Shown one piece after another: positions 8,589-19,390 of a stretch of 64,000 bases of DNA (position 1 is the stretch's first letter; the number at the start of each line of letters is the position of its first letter). Origin of the DNA: Neomegalonema sp. (lineage in GTDB: Bacteria; Pseudomonadota; Alphaproteobacteria; Rhodobacterales; Rhodobacteraceae). The position numbers and the translations under genes are program-made. The notes under the pieces were generated by a model. It worked only from the letters and a program-made list of their open reading frames with translations, was not told the DNA's origin and did not search any database. The stretch spans positions 1-64,000 of the forward strand of contig NZ_JAQTXI010000015.1 in NCBI RefSeq assembly GCF_028688855.1, read 5' to 3'.

Positions 8589-11500
8589 GCCTGTTCTCCC
8601 ATGGCTGCGGCCACAGCCGCCCTCAGTCTTGCGCGCTCCCGTTCGGGTTCCTGAAGCCAGCCTTGCGAGGAGACCCGGTGGAGGGCCGGAATCGAGCGCC
8701 GCAGCACGCCCGGACGCCAGATCTCCCGCGCCCGCGCCGAGGCGAGCAGCCCATGGCGCGGAGCGTCGCATTCGACGCCGAGGCCGTAAAGGCCCGTCCG
8801 GGGATCCTCGATGGCGAAGTCGAGGCCGAAGACGCCTTCGTCCTCGACGCGGCGGGGCTCCCAGCCGAGCGCCCGGATTTCAGCCGCCACCGCTTCTTGC
8901 AGCCCGTCGCCGGTCAGGTCGTGGTCCTTGCGGCTGCGGTTCGGGCGCCGCTCCGGGGCGAAGCGCGCCAGAAGGGCTTCGGCGGCGCCCAGATCGCCTT
9001 CCGAGACGCACCGCGCATATTCGAAATAGGCCTGAAGGAAGTCGCGCGGGCTCTGCGACGGACGGCGGGTCGAGAGGAAATCCGAGATCAGCGGGATCGG
9101 CATCGAGGTGACGAGCACGATCTTGCGTCGGGCGCGCGTCGTCGCGACGTTGAGCCGACGCTCTCCGCCGTTCTGTCCGAGCGCGCCGAAGAACCGGCGG
9201 AAGGCGCCCTGGGCGTTGCGGCCGAAGGTCGAGGAGAAGATGATGACGTCGCGCTCGTCGCCCTGCACGTTCTCGACGTTCTTGACGAAGAAGCCCACGT
9301 CCTCGCCGTCCTCCATGCGGTCGCGTTCGCGCGCGAGGGCGCTGCGGAAGACCGGATCCTCTTCGGCCCTTTCCTCGAGCATCTCCTCGATCAGGTCGGC
9401 CTGCCTGCGGTTGAAGGTGACCACGCCCACGGTCGGAGGCGCCTCGGAGGCGAGCAGGCCGCGGAGCGTCTCGACCACCCGCCCGGCTTCTCCGGGGTTG
9501 GTCTGATCCTCATAGACGCCGTCGACCCGGATCATCTCGATGGGGCGGGCGCGGCGGACCTCCTCGGCGGGATGGCGGGCGGGCACGCTGAGGCGGCCTG
9601 CGTAGAAGGCGGCGTTCGAGAAGCCGATGAGCTCGCGATAGACGGAGCGGTAATGGATCTGGAGCGTGGCGGCGGGCAGGGTGGTCCTGGCGAGCTGGAG
9701 AAGATCGGGGCAATCCTTGATCTCCCTGCGGTCCCAGGTCTCGGCGAGGGCCTCGCGCGCCTCTTCGTCGAGGCCTTCCTCCTCCTCCCGTCCCTCGTAG
9801 ACTTCGGCTTCGTCGCTCTCGAGGCGGCCGGAGAAGAAGGCGGAGGGCGGCATCTGCTTCTCGTCGCCGCTGACGACCAGGCTGCGGCTGCGATAGAGCG
9901 TCGGAAGGGCGTATTCGATGGGCATCTGGGAGGCCTCGTCGAAGATCACCCTGTCGAAGAGGGCCTTGCGCAGCGGCAGCAGCCGACTCGCCACGTCGGG
10001 ATTCACCAGCCACACCGGCCTGAGCCGCATCAGGCCGAGATCCGCGCCCCGCTCGACGAATTCCCGCAGGCGTCGGGCGCGGGCGCCGCGCAGACGCGTG
10101 ACGTCCTCCCATTCGCGGACGGGGGCGAGGCCGTCCGTGTCGATTCCCTCCGCGAGCAGGCGGCGGTTCAGGGCGCGCATCTCCGCATCGGCGGCGGCGA
10201 GGGCGGCGGCTCTGGCCTCCAGCTCCCGGTCTTCGAGGAGCAGGGTGGGGTCCTCGGCCTCCAGCCGGGCCTTCCAGGCCAGCCGCGCCTCCGTCGCGAT
10301 CACGCGGCCGACGGTCGGCCCGACCTCCTCCTGGGGCAGGGCTTCGAGCTTCTCGCGGAGGCCGCCAAGCTCCGCGAAGAGCGCCATGGCCTCCTCGCCC
10401 AGATGCGGGACGCGCGCCCGGAACCTCTGATAGGCGGCGAGCCTCGGCAGGTCGCCTTCGAGCGCCTCCAGCCGCGTTCGGTTTCCGGCCTCCCCGGCGA
10501 TGGCCAGGGCGCAGCTTCCGCTCCAGTCCTCGGTCATCCAGAGGGCGGCCCGCTCCAGAGCCGCCGAGCTCGCCGCGCGCGCGTCATGGCGGGCCGCGCT
10601 CTGGGCGAGCCCCTCGACGAGAGTCTGGACCGCGGTCCGGTTCGCCGCCCGCGCCATGGTCCGGGCCGCGTCGCCTTCGGGGCAGGCCTCCAGCCGGGCG
10701 ACCAGCGCCTGGACCTCGGCGAGCCGCCCAAGGGCCTCCTGCGCGGCGGCGAGCAGCCGGTCCCGCCGGAGGGGAGGCCCTTCCGCCAGGGGTTCGCCGA
10801 TCTCCCGGAGAACCGCCTCCAGGCGCGCGCGCAGGGGACGCATCCGGGCTTCGCGCCGCAGGGCCGCGTCGAAGGCGGCGGCGTCCGCAAGGCCCTCCCG
10901 CGCGAAGAGCCGCCGCCGCCGTCTGGCGGCGCTCCAGCGGAAGGGCGAAAGCCCGCCGAGAAGGCCCGGCGCTTCGAGCAGACGCTCCGAAAGGCCGGAC
11001 CAGCGCCGCAACTCCGCGTCGGACATCCCTCGCGCGAGTTCGCCTGAGGCGTCGGAGCTCTCGTCCGGCGCCTCGTCGAGGAGATCCCTCTCGATTCCGG
11101 CCAGAGTCTCCTGCGCGGCGGTCTTCCCTGACGGGCGCCCGGAGGCCTCCGCCAGAGGATCCAGCCAGCGCGCCAGACGGCGTCGCAGCGCCGGATCGAG
11201 CTCGAGCAGGATGGAGCCATGGGCGGCGGACCATCTTCGGCAGGCTTCGGGATCGTCCACGGCCAGAGCCTGCGGGGTGCGCGCGAGGACGGCGAGACGT
11301 TCGTCCTCGCGCTGCGAGAAGGCGCGCAGATCCGCCAGACAGGCCTGGATCGCGGCGTCGTCGGTTCCGAAGGGGCGCACGTCGACGAGCGCGCTGCCTT
11401 CAGGGCGCGCGGCCAGCCAGAGGGCGGCGACAGGCGCGCAAGCCTCCTGCAACTGCGTCACGCGCCCTGCGTCGAGGCCCTCCAGCCGCCGCCGGAGCGC

Positions 11501-14500
11501 AGGAAGAGCGGGCGTCTCCCCTGCGTCGGCAAGGCCTATGAGGTCGCCGAGGATGAGCCGACAGGAGAGTCCCGTCCGCGGATCCGTCGCATGGAGCGCC
11601 TTGTGGCGTCCGTCGAGATCGCGCTCCAGCGTCTCGATGCGCGCCGCCGTCTGCTGACGCAGCCGCCGCCATGGGGTCGGGCCGGGCGGCCTCCGGGCCA
11701 GTTCCTCCAGCTGCTCCCGCACCGCGCGGATGACGGGCTCGCGATCCCGATTGACGTCGTTGACCATGACGACGCGTCCGCCGAGCCCCACCGCCTCCAG
11801 CCGCTTGTGCACGACCTCGAGCGCGGCCTGTTTCTGGCAGACGACGAGCAGGCTCCGCCCGGAGCCGATGGCGTCGGCGACCATGTTGACGATGGTCTGG
11901 CTCTTGCCCGAGCCGGGCGGCCCCTCGATCAGGAGTCCGCGTCCGTCGCGCGCCTCCAGAACGGCGGCCTCCTGGGAGGGATCGCTGTCGGCGGTGAAAT
12001 ACCGGTCCTCCTCCGGAATGCGCGCGGCCTCGCTCCGGGGGAGGTCTTCGCCGATGCGCAGCGCGATCTCCAGACCGGAGCCTTCGGGGGGCGCGGCCTT
12101 CAGCCGCCGCAGATCCTCCATCACCGCCTGTCCGATGAAGCCGAGATGAAAGAGGACCGCCGCGCAGAGGATCCGGTCGTCTCCGGGGTCCAGTTTCCGA
12201 TCGCCGGAGGGCAGGGGCTTGAGCTCGCGGTCCTCCACGGCGGCGAGGGCGCGGAAGGCCTCCATCGCTTCGGCGACGTTGATCGAGGAGCGCGACAGCA
12301 GGGCGTGGGCCGCCTCTCTCCAGCGGTTCGCGGCCTCCACGCCGAGCAGCGTCTCCAGCGCCGGATTGAGCCGGACCTCCTCGCGGTCGCGGTCGAAGGC
12401 CAGCGTGATCCGGCCCCGCGCGCCCACCTCCGGATTCAGGCGGATCGGCCAGAGCAGGATCGGCGCGATCCTCGGCTTGACCCTGGGCTTCGCCTCCTGC
12501 AGCGTCAGGAAGGGGAAGCCGAGGTGAAGCCCGTCGACGCCGGTGTCGCGCCGGTGGAGGGCCGCCTGGGCGTGGAGCCTCCGCAAGCGATGCTCCAGCT
12601 GCGGATCCGCGGCCAGGATTCCAGGATCGATCCCGATGCTCTGGTCGTTGCGCAACAGGACATGCTGGAGGATCGCGCCCGCCCGCCGCCTCGGATCGTC
12701 GAGTTCGGTCAGATCGACGCGGGCCGTCGTCCTGCCGATGGTCATGCGGGTGAGGGGGCCGCGCATGATCGATCCGGCGATCCGCCGGGAGAAGAAGTCG
12801 AGAAGCGCGGCGACGTAGGATTGACGCGGCGGCCGTCGCCAGAGTTCTTCCGGCGCGCTCATCAGCGCCAGAGCCCAGGCGACCGGAAGCCGCCTTTCGA
12901 GCCGGAAGCGGTCGGCCCATTCGTCGACGCGTTCGAGGCCGCAGCGCGCGAAGCCTTCGAGCCGCGCCTCGATCGCGGCGTGCAGCTCCCGCCTCGGCGC
13001 GGCGAGGCGGGCCAGCGCCGCGGAGGCGTCGAAATCCGCGATTCCGGCGCGACGCGCCAGCCGCTCCGCCTCTTCCACGATGGCGTCGGCGCTGCGGAAC
13101 TGTCCGACGGCCGCGCCGAGCAGAAGGATCAGATCCTCCTCCTCGACCACCCGCCGCTCGACGAGCGCGAGCAGGCCGGGATGATCCGTATCCGGGAGGA
13201 TGCGGCGCTGCTCCTCCCAGAGGGCCGAGAGCCGGCTTCTGGAGGTCGAGAGGGCGAGGGTCCGGAACCTGGGCTCGTCAAGCTCGACGTCGAGCTGGCG
13301 CGCCCGCTCCCGCGCCCTGAGCGCGCGCTTCTTCAGACGCGAGGGCCAGAGTTCGGCGTCCATGCGCTCCAGACGATCGGGCGCCGGACCCGCGATCAGG
13401 GCGTATCCCTCCTCCGGGTGCTCCAGGAGCCAGCCCGGCGCGACGATCTCGCCGCGCAGGACGAGCGGCATGGCAGGATTGAGGCTCTTCAGCGCCAGAG
13501 CCAGCCGGAGGTCTTCCGAAACATCCTCCAGCGCCGCGATCTCCCGGACGTCGGCGCGCAGATCGGGCGCAAGCCCGGCCTCCTCCATCCAGGAGGCGAG
13601 TTCTCCCCGGAGCAGGAGGCCGCGCGCCTCGCTCCAGTGCGCGGCTTCGGCGGCGGCGAGCGCGAAGCGCGCGGCGCTGGAAAAGCGGCGCTCTCCGAGG
13701 AGGATGGAGCGTTTCGCCTGATCCCGCTCCGGAAGGCGCCGTCTCGGCGGGGCTTCGGGGACGTCTCCCGCGAGCCAGCGCCGGACTTCCGGCCAACCCC
13801 AGCGCGCGCGGCGGTCGAGCGCCAGAAGGCCGCGCAGCAGCGCGTCGACTTCCGGCGCGAGGCCCTCGGGGACAGGCGCGCCGTCGGCGAGGACGCTGAT
13901 CAGGAAAGATTGATCGTCGGCCTGGGCGAAGCATTCTCCGCGCGTGATCCGCTCCAGCAGGATCATGCCGAGGCTCCACCAGTCGCTCGCGGGGGCGAGG
14001 CCGCCCACGACCGCTTCGGGGGCGGCGTAGCGCGTCGCCTCCACAGGCTCGACGAGATCGAGATCCTGATCCGAGAGCCGCGCCGATCCGAAGCCGACAA
14101 GCAGGAGGTCCAGAGGTTCGCGGGAACGCGCCATGACGGCGTGCGGCCCAAGATTCCGGTGCCGCAGCCCGAGGTCGGCGCAGGCGGCCAGAGCGGCGCC
14201 GACCTCCTCCAGGATGCGGGAGACGGGCGCGACGGCGTCGTCCAGCTCGGCGAGGCCGCCGCCCGGCGGATCCTCCCAGACCTCGTAGGCGCGGCCTTCG
14301 TGCCGCCCCGTCTCCAGCAGCTCCGGAACATGGCTGCGATCCAGCCGCCGCAGCGCCTCGTGAATCTCCGGATCCGGCTCGTCGCCCTGAGGATGGAGCG
14401 TCAGGAGCCCCCGGCGCCCGTCGGACTCGCGCAAGGCCTCGTGGCGCTCCGGGGCGCGGTCGAGCGGCGGCCTCCGGCGCAGCAGAAGCCAGTCGCCGAT

Positions 14501-14836
14501 TCGCGGCGAGGCGGCGGGCCCAGCCTCCTCCGTCTCCCCCGGATCGCTTCGCGGCGGCTCCGCCTCTTCTCCGGCGGTCGGCTCCGGCAGATCGGCGCCG
14601 CAGACCGGACAGAGGAGGTCGCCCGGCTCGACGGCGTGGCCGTTCGCGCAGCGCGGCGCAGAGGCGGCGGACGGCGGCGGGGCTTCCTGCGGGGCTTCTT
14701 CCGGCGGACGCCATCCGGAGGGCCGCAGCGGAAGGCCGGACAGGGGCCATTCGCAGGGCCTCCCCCCGAACTCCCCTTCGCAGAACATTTCTTCGGCCGG
14801 CCGCTCGGTCCGGCAATTCGGACAGAGACGCATCAT
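8585..14836 (-). CDS. Giant zinc ribbon-pseudokinase-SF1 helicase-nuclease protein
   Basis: 2083 residues. In order: two CxxC zinc-ribbon pairs (residues 5-8 and about 63-80); a protein-kinase-like domain (about 110-350); a helical, DUF4011-like region (about 550-900); an SF1 helicase with Walker A GPPGSGKSQT (about 974), Walker B FDEASQMP (about 1630), HYRS and the C-terminal motif NVATTRARRK; and a C-terminal Vsr/MTES_1575-like endonuclease domain (about 1990-2060; FAIEDPRTGLYGLGVECD). The kinase lacks catalytic residues: HRN replaces HRD and VGFG replaces DFG, and no VAIK lysine is visible, so it is a pseudokinase, perhaps a sensor. DUF4011-helicase-nuclease fusions are known from defence-type genes. 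Start overlaps the upstream radical-SAM stop (ATGA). Confidence 0.92.
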   Translation of the reverse strand: MMRLCPNCRTERPAEEMFCEGEFGGRPCEWPLSGLPLRPSGWRPPEEAPQEAPPPSAASAPRCANGHAVEPGDLLCPVCGADLPEPTAGEEAEPPRSDPGETEEAGPAASPRIGDWLLLRRRPPLDRAPERHEALRESDGRRGLLTLHPQGDEPDPEIHEALRRLDRSHVPELLETGRHEGRAYEVWEDPPGGGLAELDDAVAPVSRILEEVGAALAACADLGLRHRNLGPHAVMARSREPLDLLLVGFGSARLSDQDLDLVEPVEATRYAAPEAVVGGLAPASDWWSLGMILLERITRGECFAQADDQSFLISVLADGAPVPEGLAPEVDALLRGLLALDRRARWGWPEVRRWLAGDVPEAPPRRRLPERDQAKRSILLGERRFSSAARFALAAAEAAHWSEARGLLLRGELASWMEEAGLAPDLRADVREIAALEDVSEDLRLALALKSLNPAMPLVLRGEIVAPGWLLEHPEEGYALIAGPAPDRLERMDAELWPSRLKKRALRARERARQLDVELDEPRFRTLALSTSRSRLSALWEEQRRILPDTDHPGLLALVERRVVEEEDLILLLGAAVGQFRSADAIVEEAERLARRAGIADFDASAALARLAAPRRELHAAIEARLEGFARCGLERVDEWADRFRLERRLPVAWALALMSAPEELWRRPPRQSYVAALLDFFSRRIAGSIMRGPLTRMTIGRTTARVDLTELDDPRRRAGAILQHVLLRNDQSIGIDPGILAADPQLEHRLRRLHAQAALHRRDTGVDGLHLGFPFLTLQEAKPRVKPRIAPILLWPIRLNPEVGARGRITLAFDRDREEVRLNPALETLLGVEAANRWREAAHALLSRSSINVAEAMEAFRALAAVEDRELKPLPSGDRKLDPGDDRILCAAVLFHLGFIGQAVMEDLRRLKAAPPEGSGLEIALRIGEDLPRSEAARIPEEDRYFTADSDPSQEAAVLEARDGRGLLIEGPPGSGKSQTIVNMVADAIGSGRSLLVVCQKQAALEVVHKRLEAVGLGGRVVMVNDVNRDREPVIRAVREQLEELARRPPGPTPWRRLRQQTAARIETLERDLDGRHKALHATDPRTGLSCRLILGDLIGLADAGETPALPALRRRLEGLDAGRVTQLQEACAPVAALWLAARPEGSALVDVRPFGTDDAAIQACLADLRAFSQREDERLAVLARTPQALAVDDPEACRRWSAAHGSILLELDPALRRRLARWLDPLAEASGRPSGKTAAQETLAGIERDLLDEAPDESSDASGELARGMSDAELRRWSGLSERLLEAPGLLGGLSPFRWSAARRRRRLFAREGLADAAAFDAALRREARMRPLRARLEAVLREIGEPLAEGPPLRRDRLLAAAQEALGRLAEVQALVARLEACPEGDAARTMARAANRTAVQTLVEGLAQSAARHDARAASSAALERAALWMTEDWSGSCALAIAGEAGNRTRLEALEGDLPRLAAYQRFRARVPHLGEEAMALFAELGGLREKLEALPQEEVGPTVGRVIATEARLAWKARLEAEDPTLLLEDRELEARAAALAAADAEMRALNRRLLAEGIDTDGLAPVREWEDVTRLRGARARRLREFVERGADLGLMRLRPVWLVNPDVASRLLPLRKALFDRVIFDEASQMPIEYALPTLYRSRSLVVSGDEKQMPPSAFFSGRLESDEAEVYEGREEEEGLDEEAREALAETWDRREIKDCPDLLQLARTTLPAATLQIHYRSVYRELIGFSNAAFYAGRLSVPARHPAEEVRRARPIEMIRVDGVYEDQTNPGEAGRVVETLRGLLASEAPPTVGVVTFNRRQADLIEEMLEERAEEDPVFRSALARERDRMEDGEDVGFFVKNVENVQGDERDVIIFSSTFGRNAQGAFRRFFGALGQNGGERRLNVATTRARRKIVLVTSMPIPLISDFLSTRRPSQSPRDFLQAYFEYARCVSEGDLGAAEALLARFAPERRPNRSRKDHDLTGDGLQEAVAAEIRALGWEPRRVEDEGVFGLDFAIEDPRTGLYGLGVECDAPRHGLLASARAREIWRPGVLRRSIPALHRVSSQGWLQEPERERARLRAAVAAAMGEQA

Positions 14837-15476
14837 GTCGGAAAGAGGCTCCGCATGTCGGAGGAGGCGGCGTCATGGCCCGCCGCCGCGAGCGCTCGAC
14901 GCAGCCGGGCCATGTCTCCTCGCGCGGGGATTCCGGCGAGCCAGGCGTTTCCCTCGGCGTCGAACATGACGTCGAGCCGACGATCCTCGGGCCGCAGCGG
15001 CCTGTCCCAGGCGCGCATCTCCTCGCCGAGGGGCGTCAGGATCCGCAGCTCCTGATTGTCGCTGCCGCGCAGAGCCATGGTCTGCGGCAGATCGGAGCGG
15101 AAAGGCCCCGTCACCAGCGCGTCGATCAGGCCCGGATGGGCCTCCAGCCAGCCCTCGACCTCCCCGACCTCGCGGCCCGTGAAGACGAGGACCGAACGCC
15201 CGGACATCCCGCGCCAGGCCGTCAGGACCGCCGCCAGAGCTTCGGGCTGCTCGAAGGGCTCGCCCCCCGAGACGGTGAGGCCGTCGGCGTCTCCCGCCAG
15301 CTCCGCGAGCCGCGCGACCACCTCCGCCACGGGCGCGAGCCCCAGGCCATGCGCCCAGGTGTCGACCGAGACGCAGCCCGGACAACGGATGGAGCAGCCC
15401 TGAAGCCAGAGGCCGATCCGGCGTCCCGGTCCGAGGGCGGTAACGGGATGATGAAGCCGCGAGACGGCGATCCGCA

Positions 15477-15477
<1 letters not shown>
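14833..15477 (-). CDS. Radical SAM activase, NrdG/PflA-like
   Basis: 214 residues. The CxxxCxxC cluster (Cys28, Cys32, Cys35 in QGCSIRCPGC) binds a 4Fe-4S cluster, and SGGEP (70-74) contacts S-adenosylmethionine. Short length and the preceding LWLQGC context match anaerobic ribonucleotide reductase activating proteins, which make a glycyl radical on a partner enzyme. No NrdD or other glycyl-radical enzyme is encoded in this window, so its target is unclear. Its start overlaps the AAA+ gene stop (TGATG) and its stop overlaps the helicase start (ATGA), so the three are certainly co-translated. It may modify a protein of operon A or of the nearby operon B; that is inference. Confidence 0.88.
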
Positions 15478-17342
<1,865 letters not shown>

Positions 17343-17352
17343 GCACGCCGAC

Positions 17353-17380
17353 AGGTTATCCGTTTGCAGAAAATGGTCAA
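17353..17380 (-). promoter_or_regulatory. Candidate sigma-70 promoter of operon A
   Basis: On the minus strand TTGACC (17380-17375) and TAACCT (17358-17353) are separated by 16 bp of AT-rich sequence. Initiation would fall about 4-16 bases before the candidate ATGs at 17342 and 17330, giving a very short or absent leader. Confidence 0.5.
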
Positions 17381-17573
17381 TCTTTGCGATCCGCTTCCGC
17401 AGCCGGCCGATGTGTGGCCGTAGCCGCCTCCGATGGGCGGACATCTCTCCCGAGCGTCTGGCCATGATCATGGGGGAGACGACAGAACCTTGCTGCCCAT
17501 CTGGCGCCGCCCCGGATCATGACCGGAGAATCTCCATGGCGAGCAAGGTGCGGCCTTCCTTGTGCGCATCGTC

Positions 17574-17602
17574 TTGACTCGGCCGAAATGCGGGCATATG
17601 CA
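17574..17602 (+). promoter_or_regulatory. marR promoter overlapped by MarR operator 1 (leaderless transcript)
   Basis: TTGACT (17574-17579) and TATGCA (17597-17602) are spaced by 17 bp. The 14-bp element TGCGGGCATATGCA (17589-17602), with core palindrome GCATATGC, covers the -10. An exact reverse-complement copy lies at 18026-18039, before the MFS gene. The expected transcription start coincides with the ATG at 17609 and no Shine-Dalgarno is present, which suggests a leaderless, autorepressed message. Confidence 0.65.
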
Positions 17603-17608
17603 TGAATC

Positions 17609-18007
17609 ATGACCGCTTGCTATTGCGCGAAGATGCGCGCCGCCACCCGAAAGATCGGCTCTCTCTATGACGAGGCTCTCGCGCCGTTCAGGATCAACGT
17701 CGCGCAATACTCCCTGTTGCGCAAGATCCAGCGCCTCCAGCCCGTGAGCCTCACGCAACTGGGCCACGACGCCGACCTCGACCGCTCCACGGTGAGCCGC
17801 AACGTCCGGGTGCTTGAAAAGGCCGGACTCGCGGCCACCGCCAAAGGGGAGCTCGATCAGCGGGAGGCCATGGCCAGCCTGACGCCCCTCGGCGAAAGGA
17901 CCCTGAACGACGCCCTGCCCGCATGGGAGAAAAGTCAGCAGGCCATGGAGGCGCGCCTCGGCGCCGAGAAGCTCAAGCTCCTGGAGGAGATCCTCGGCGC
18001 TCTCTGA
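17609..18007 (+). CDS. MarR-family transcriptional regulator
   Basis: 132 residues, somewhat short but complete. The winged helix has SLTQLGHDADLDRSTVSRNVRVLEKAGL (in two parts, about residues 48-75) followed by the wing and TPLGERTLNDALP, as in MarR. Cys4 and Cys6 near the N-terminus (CYC) recall the CxC start of one MarR subgroup and could sense oxidants or thiol-reactive compounds. The protein very likely binds the two identical operator elements that lie just before its own start and before the downstream MFS start, repressing both. The next gene, an MFS transporter, begins 44 bp later. Confidence 0.9.
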   Translation: MTACYCAKMRAATRKIGSLYDEALAPFRINVAQYSLLRKIQRLQPVSLTQLGHDADLDRSTVSRNVRVLEKAGLAATAKGELDQREAMASLTPLGERTLNDALPAWEKSQQAMEARLGAEKLKLLEEILGAL

Positions 18008-18025
18008 TTTTTTCGCCCTGAAACG

Positions 18026-18039
18026 TGCATATGCCCGCA
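18026..18039. promoter_or_regulatory. MarR operator 2 upstream of the MFS gene
   Basis: TGCATATGCCCGCA is the exact reverse complement of the element at 17589-17602 that overlaps the marR promoter. It lies between the marR stop and the preferred MFS start at 18052, so MarR probably also controls the transporter directly. Confidence 0.65.
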
Positions 18040-18051
18040 ATCGAGGATCCC

Positions 18052-19365
18052 ATGTCTCCGCCCCCCTCCATGTCTCCGCCTTCCTCCGCTCTGGCGGAAG
18101 CGCTCTCCAGAAAGGGGATTCATTATGGCTGGGTGGTCGTCGCGGCGACCTTCCTGACCATGATGGTCGCCGCCAGCGCGGTCGGGGCTCCGGGCGTGCT
18201 GATCGGGCCGCTGCAAAAGGAGTTCGGCTGGGATCTGGCGGACATCTCGGCGGCCTTCGCCCTGCGGCTGCTGCTCTTCGGCGCCGTAGGCCCCTTCGCG
18301 GCGGCCCTGCTGAACCGCTTCGGCGTCAGAAAGGTTTCGACCCTCGCGCTGATCGTCATCGCCGCCGGAGTCCTCGGCTCCTTCGCCATGACCGAGCTAT
18401 GGCAGCTCTTCCTGTTCTGGGGGCTGGTCGTCGGGCTGGGGACGGGGCTCACGGCCATGGTGCTGGGCGCGACGGTCGCCACACGCTGGTTCGTCGCGCG
18501 CCGGGGATTGGTCCTCGGGCTGCTCAGCGCCAGCGTCGCGACGGGGCAGGTGCTGTTCCTGCCCGCCTTCGCGGCCTTGTCCGAGGCCTGGGGATGGCGT
18601 CCGGCTCTGGGATTGCTGCTCGCGATGCTGGCGCTGGCGGCGGTCGTGGTCCTGCTGCTGGTGCGGGAGCGTCCGGCGGATCTGGGCCTCCCGCCCTTCG
18701 GCGCCGCCGAGATCCAGACCGAAGCGCCGCAGGAGGCCTCTCTGACGAGCACGCTCCTCACGCCGATCCGCGTTCTGGGGGAGGCCTCGCGCTCCGCGAC
18801 CTTCTGGATTCTCTTCGGCACCTTCTTCATCTGCGGCGCCACGACGAATGGTCTGGTCCAGACGCATCTCATCGCGATCTGCGGCGATTTCGGCGTCGCG
18901 CCGGTGATGGCGGCGGGCCTTCTGGCGGCCATCGGCGCCTTCAACTTCATCGGCGTCATAGCTTCCGGCTGGCTCTCCGACCGCTTCGACAGCCGCTGGC
19001 TGCTCTTCTGGTATTACGCGTTGCGGGGTCTTTCGCTGTTCTATCTGCCCTTCACGGGCTTCGGCTTTTACGAACTGACCCTCTTCGCCGTCTTCTACGG
19101 CCTCGACTGGCTGGCCACGGTTCCGCCGACGGTCAAGCTCGCCGCCCAGAGGTTCGGAGCGAACGCCACCATCGTCTTCGGCTGGATCTTCTTCGGCCAC
19201 CAGATCGGCGCGGCGGTGGCCGCCTGGGGCGCGGGCCTGACCCGCAGTTTCTACGCGACCTATCTGCCCGCCTTCTACGCGGCGGGCTTCATCTGCCTGA
19301 TCGCGGCCATGGCCGTCTTCCTGATCCGTCGGCCGCAGGGCGACGCGGAGGCCCGGGCCGCCTGA
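18052..19365 (+). CDS. MFS transporter, OFA/monocarboxylate-like
   Basis: 437 residues, about 12 membrane segments. HYGWVVVAATFLTMMVAAS at the first helix, GAPGVLIGPLQKEFGW, and the central RPADLGLPPFG are characteristic of the OFA (oxalate:formate antiporter-like) and monocarboxylate-transporter branch. It probably moves a small organic anion across the inner membrane; direction and substrate unknown. The frame opens at GTG 18025, but that start lies across the MarR operator; ATG 18052, preceded by GAGG, is preferred. It is followed 25 bp later by an aldo/keto reductase, so the two are likely co-transcribed under MarR control. Confidence 0.88.
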   Translation: MSPPPSMSPPSSALAEALSRKGIHYGWVVVAATFLTMMVAASAVGAPGVLIGPLQKEFGWDLADISAAFALRLLLFGAVGPFAAALLNRFGVRKVSTLALIVIAAGVLGSFAMTELWQLFLFWGLVVGLGTGLTAMVLGATVATRWFVARRGLVLGLLSASVATGQVLFLPAFAALSEAWGWRPALGLLLAMLALAAVVVLLLVRERPADLGLPPFGAAEIQTEAPQEASLTSTLLTPIRVLGEASRSATFWILFGTFFICGATTNGLVQTHLIAICGDFGVAPVMAAGLLAAIGAFNFIGVIASGWLSDRFDSRWLLFWYYALRGLSLFYLPFTGFGFYELTLFAVFYGLDWLATVPPTVKLAAQRFGANATIVFGWIFFGHQIGAAVAAWGAGLTRSFYATYLPAFYAAGFICLIAAMAVFLIRRPQGDAEARAA

Positions 19366-19390
19366 CCCATCACACCGGAAGGGACTCGCC

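Noticed and set aside
11219..15055. 1278-codon plus-strand open frame opposite the helicase
   Set aside because: Composition is low-complexity and lacks motifs, while the minus strand carries clear Walker and helicase motifs.
17343..17471. Longer N-terminus for the operon A AAA+ gene
   Set aside because: It would be coded across the TTGACC-N16-TAACCT promoter-like sequence and is Arg-rich.
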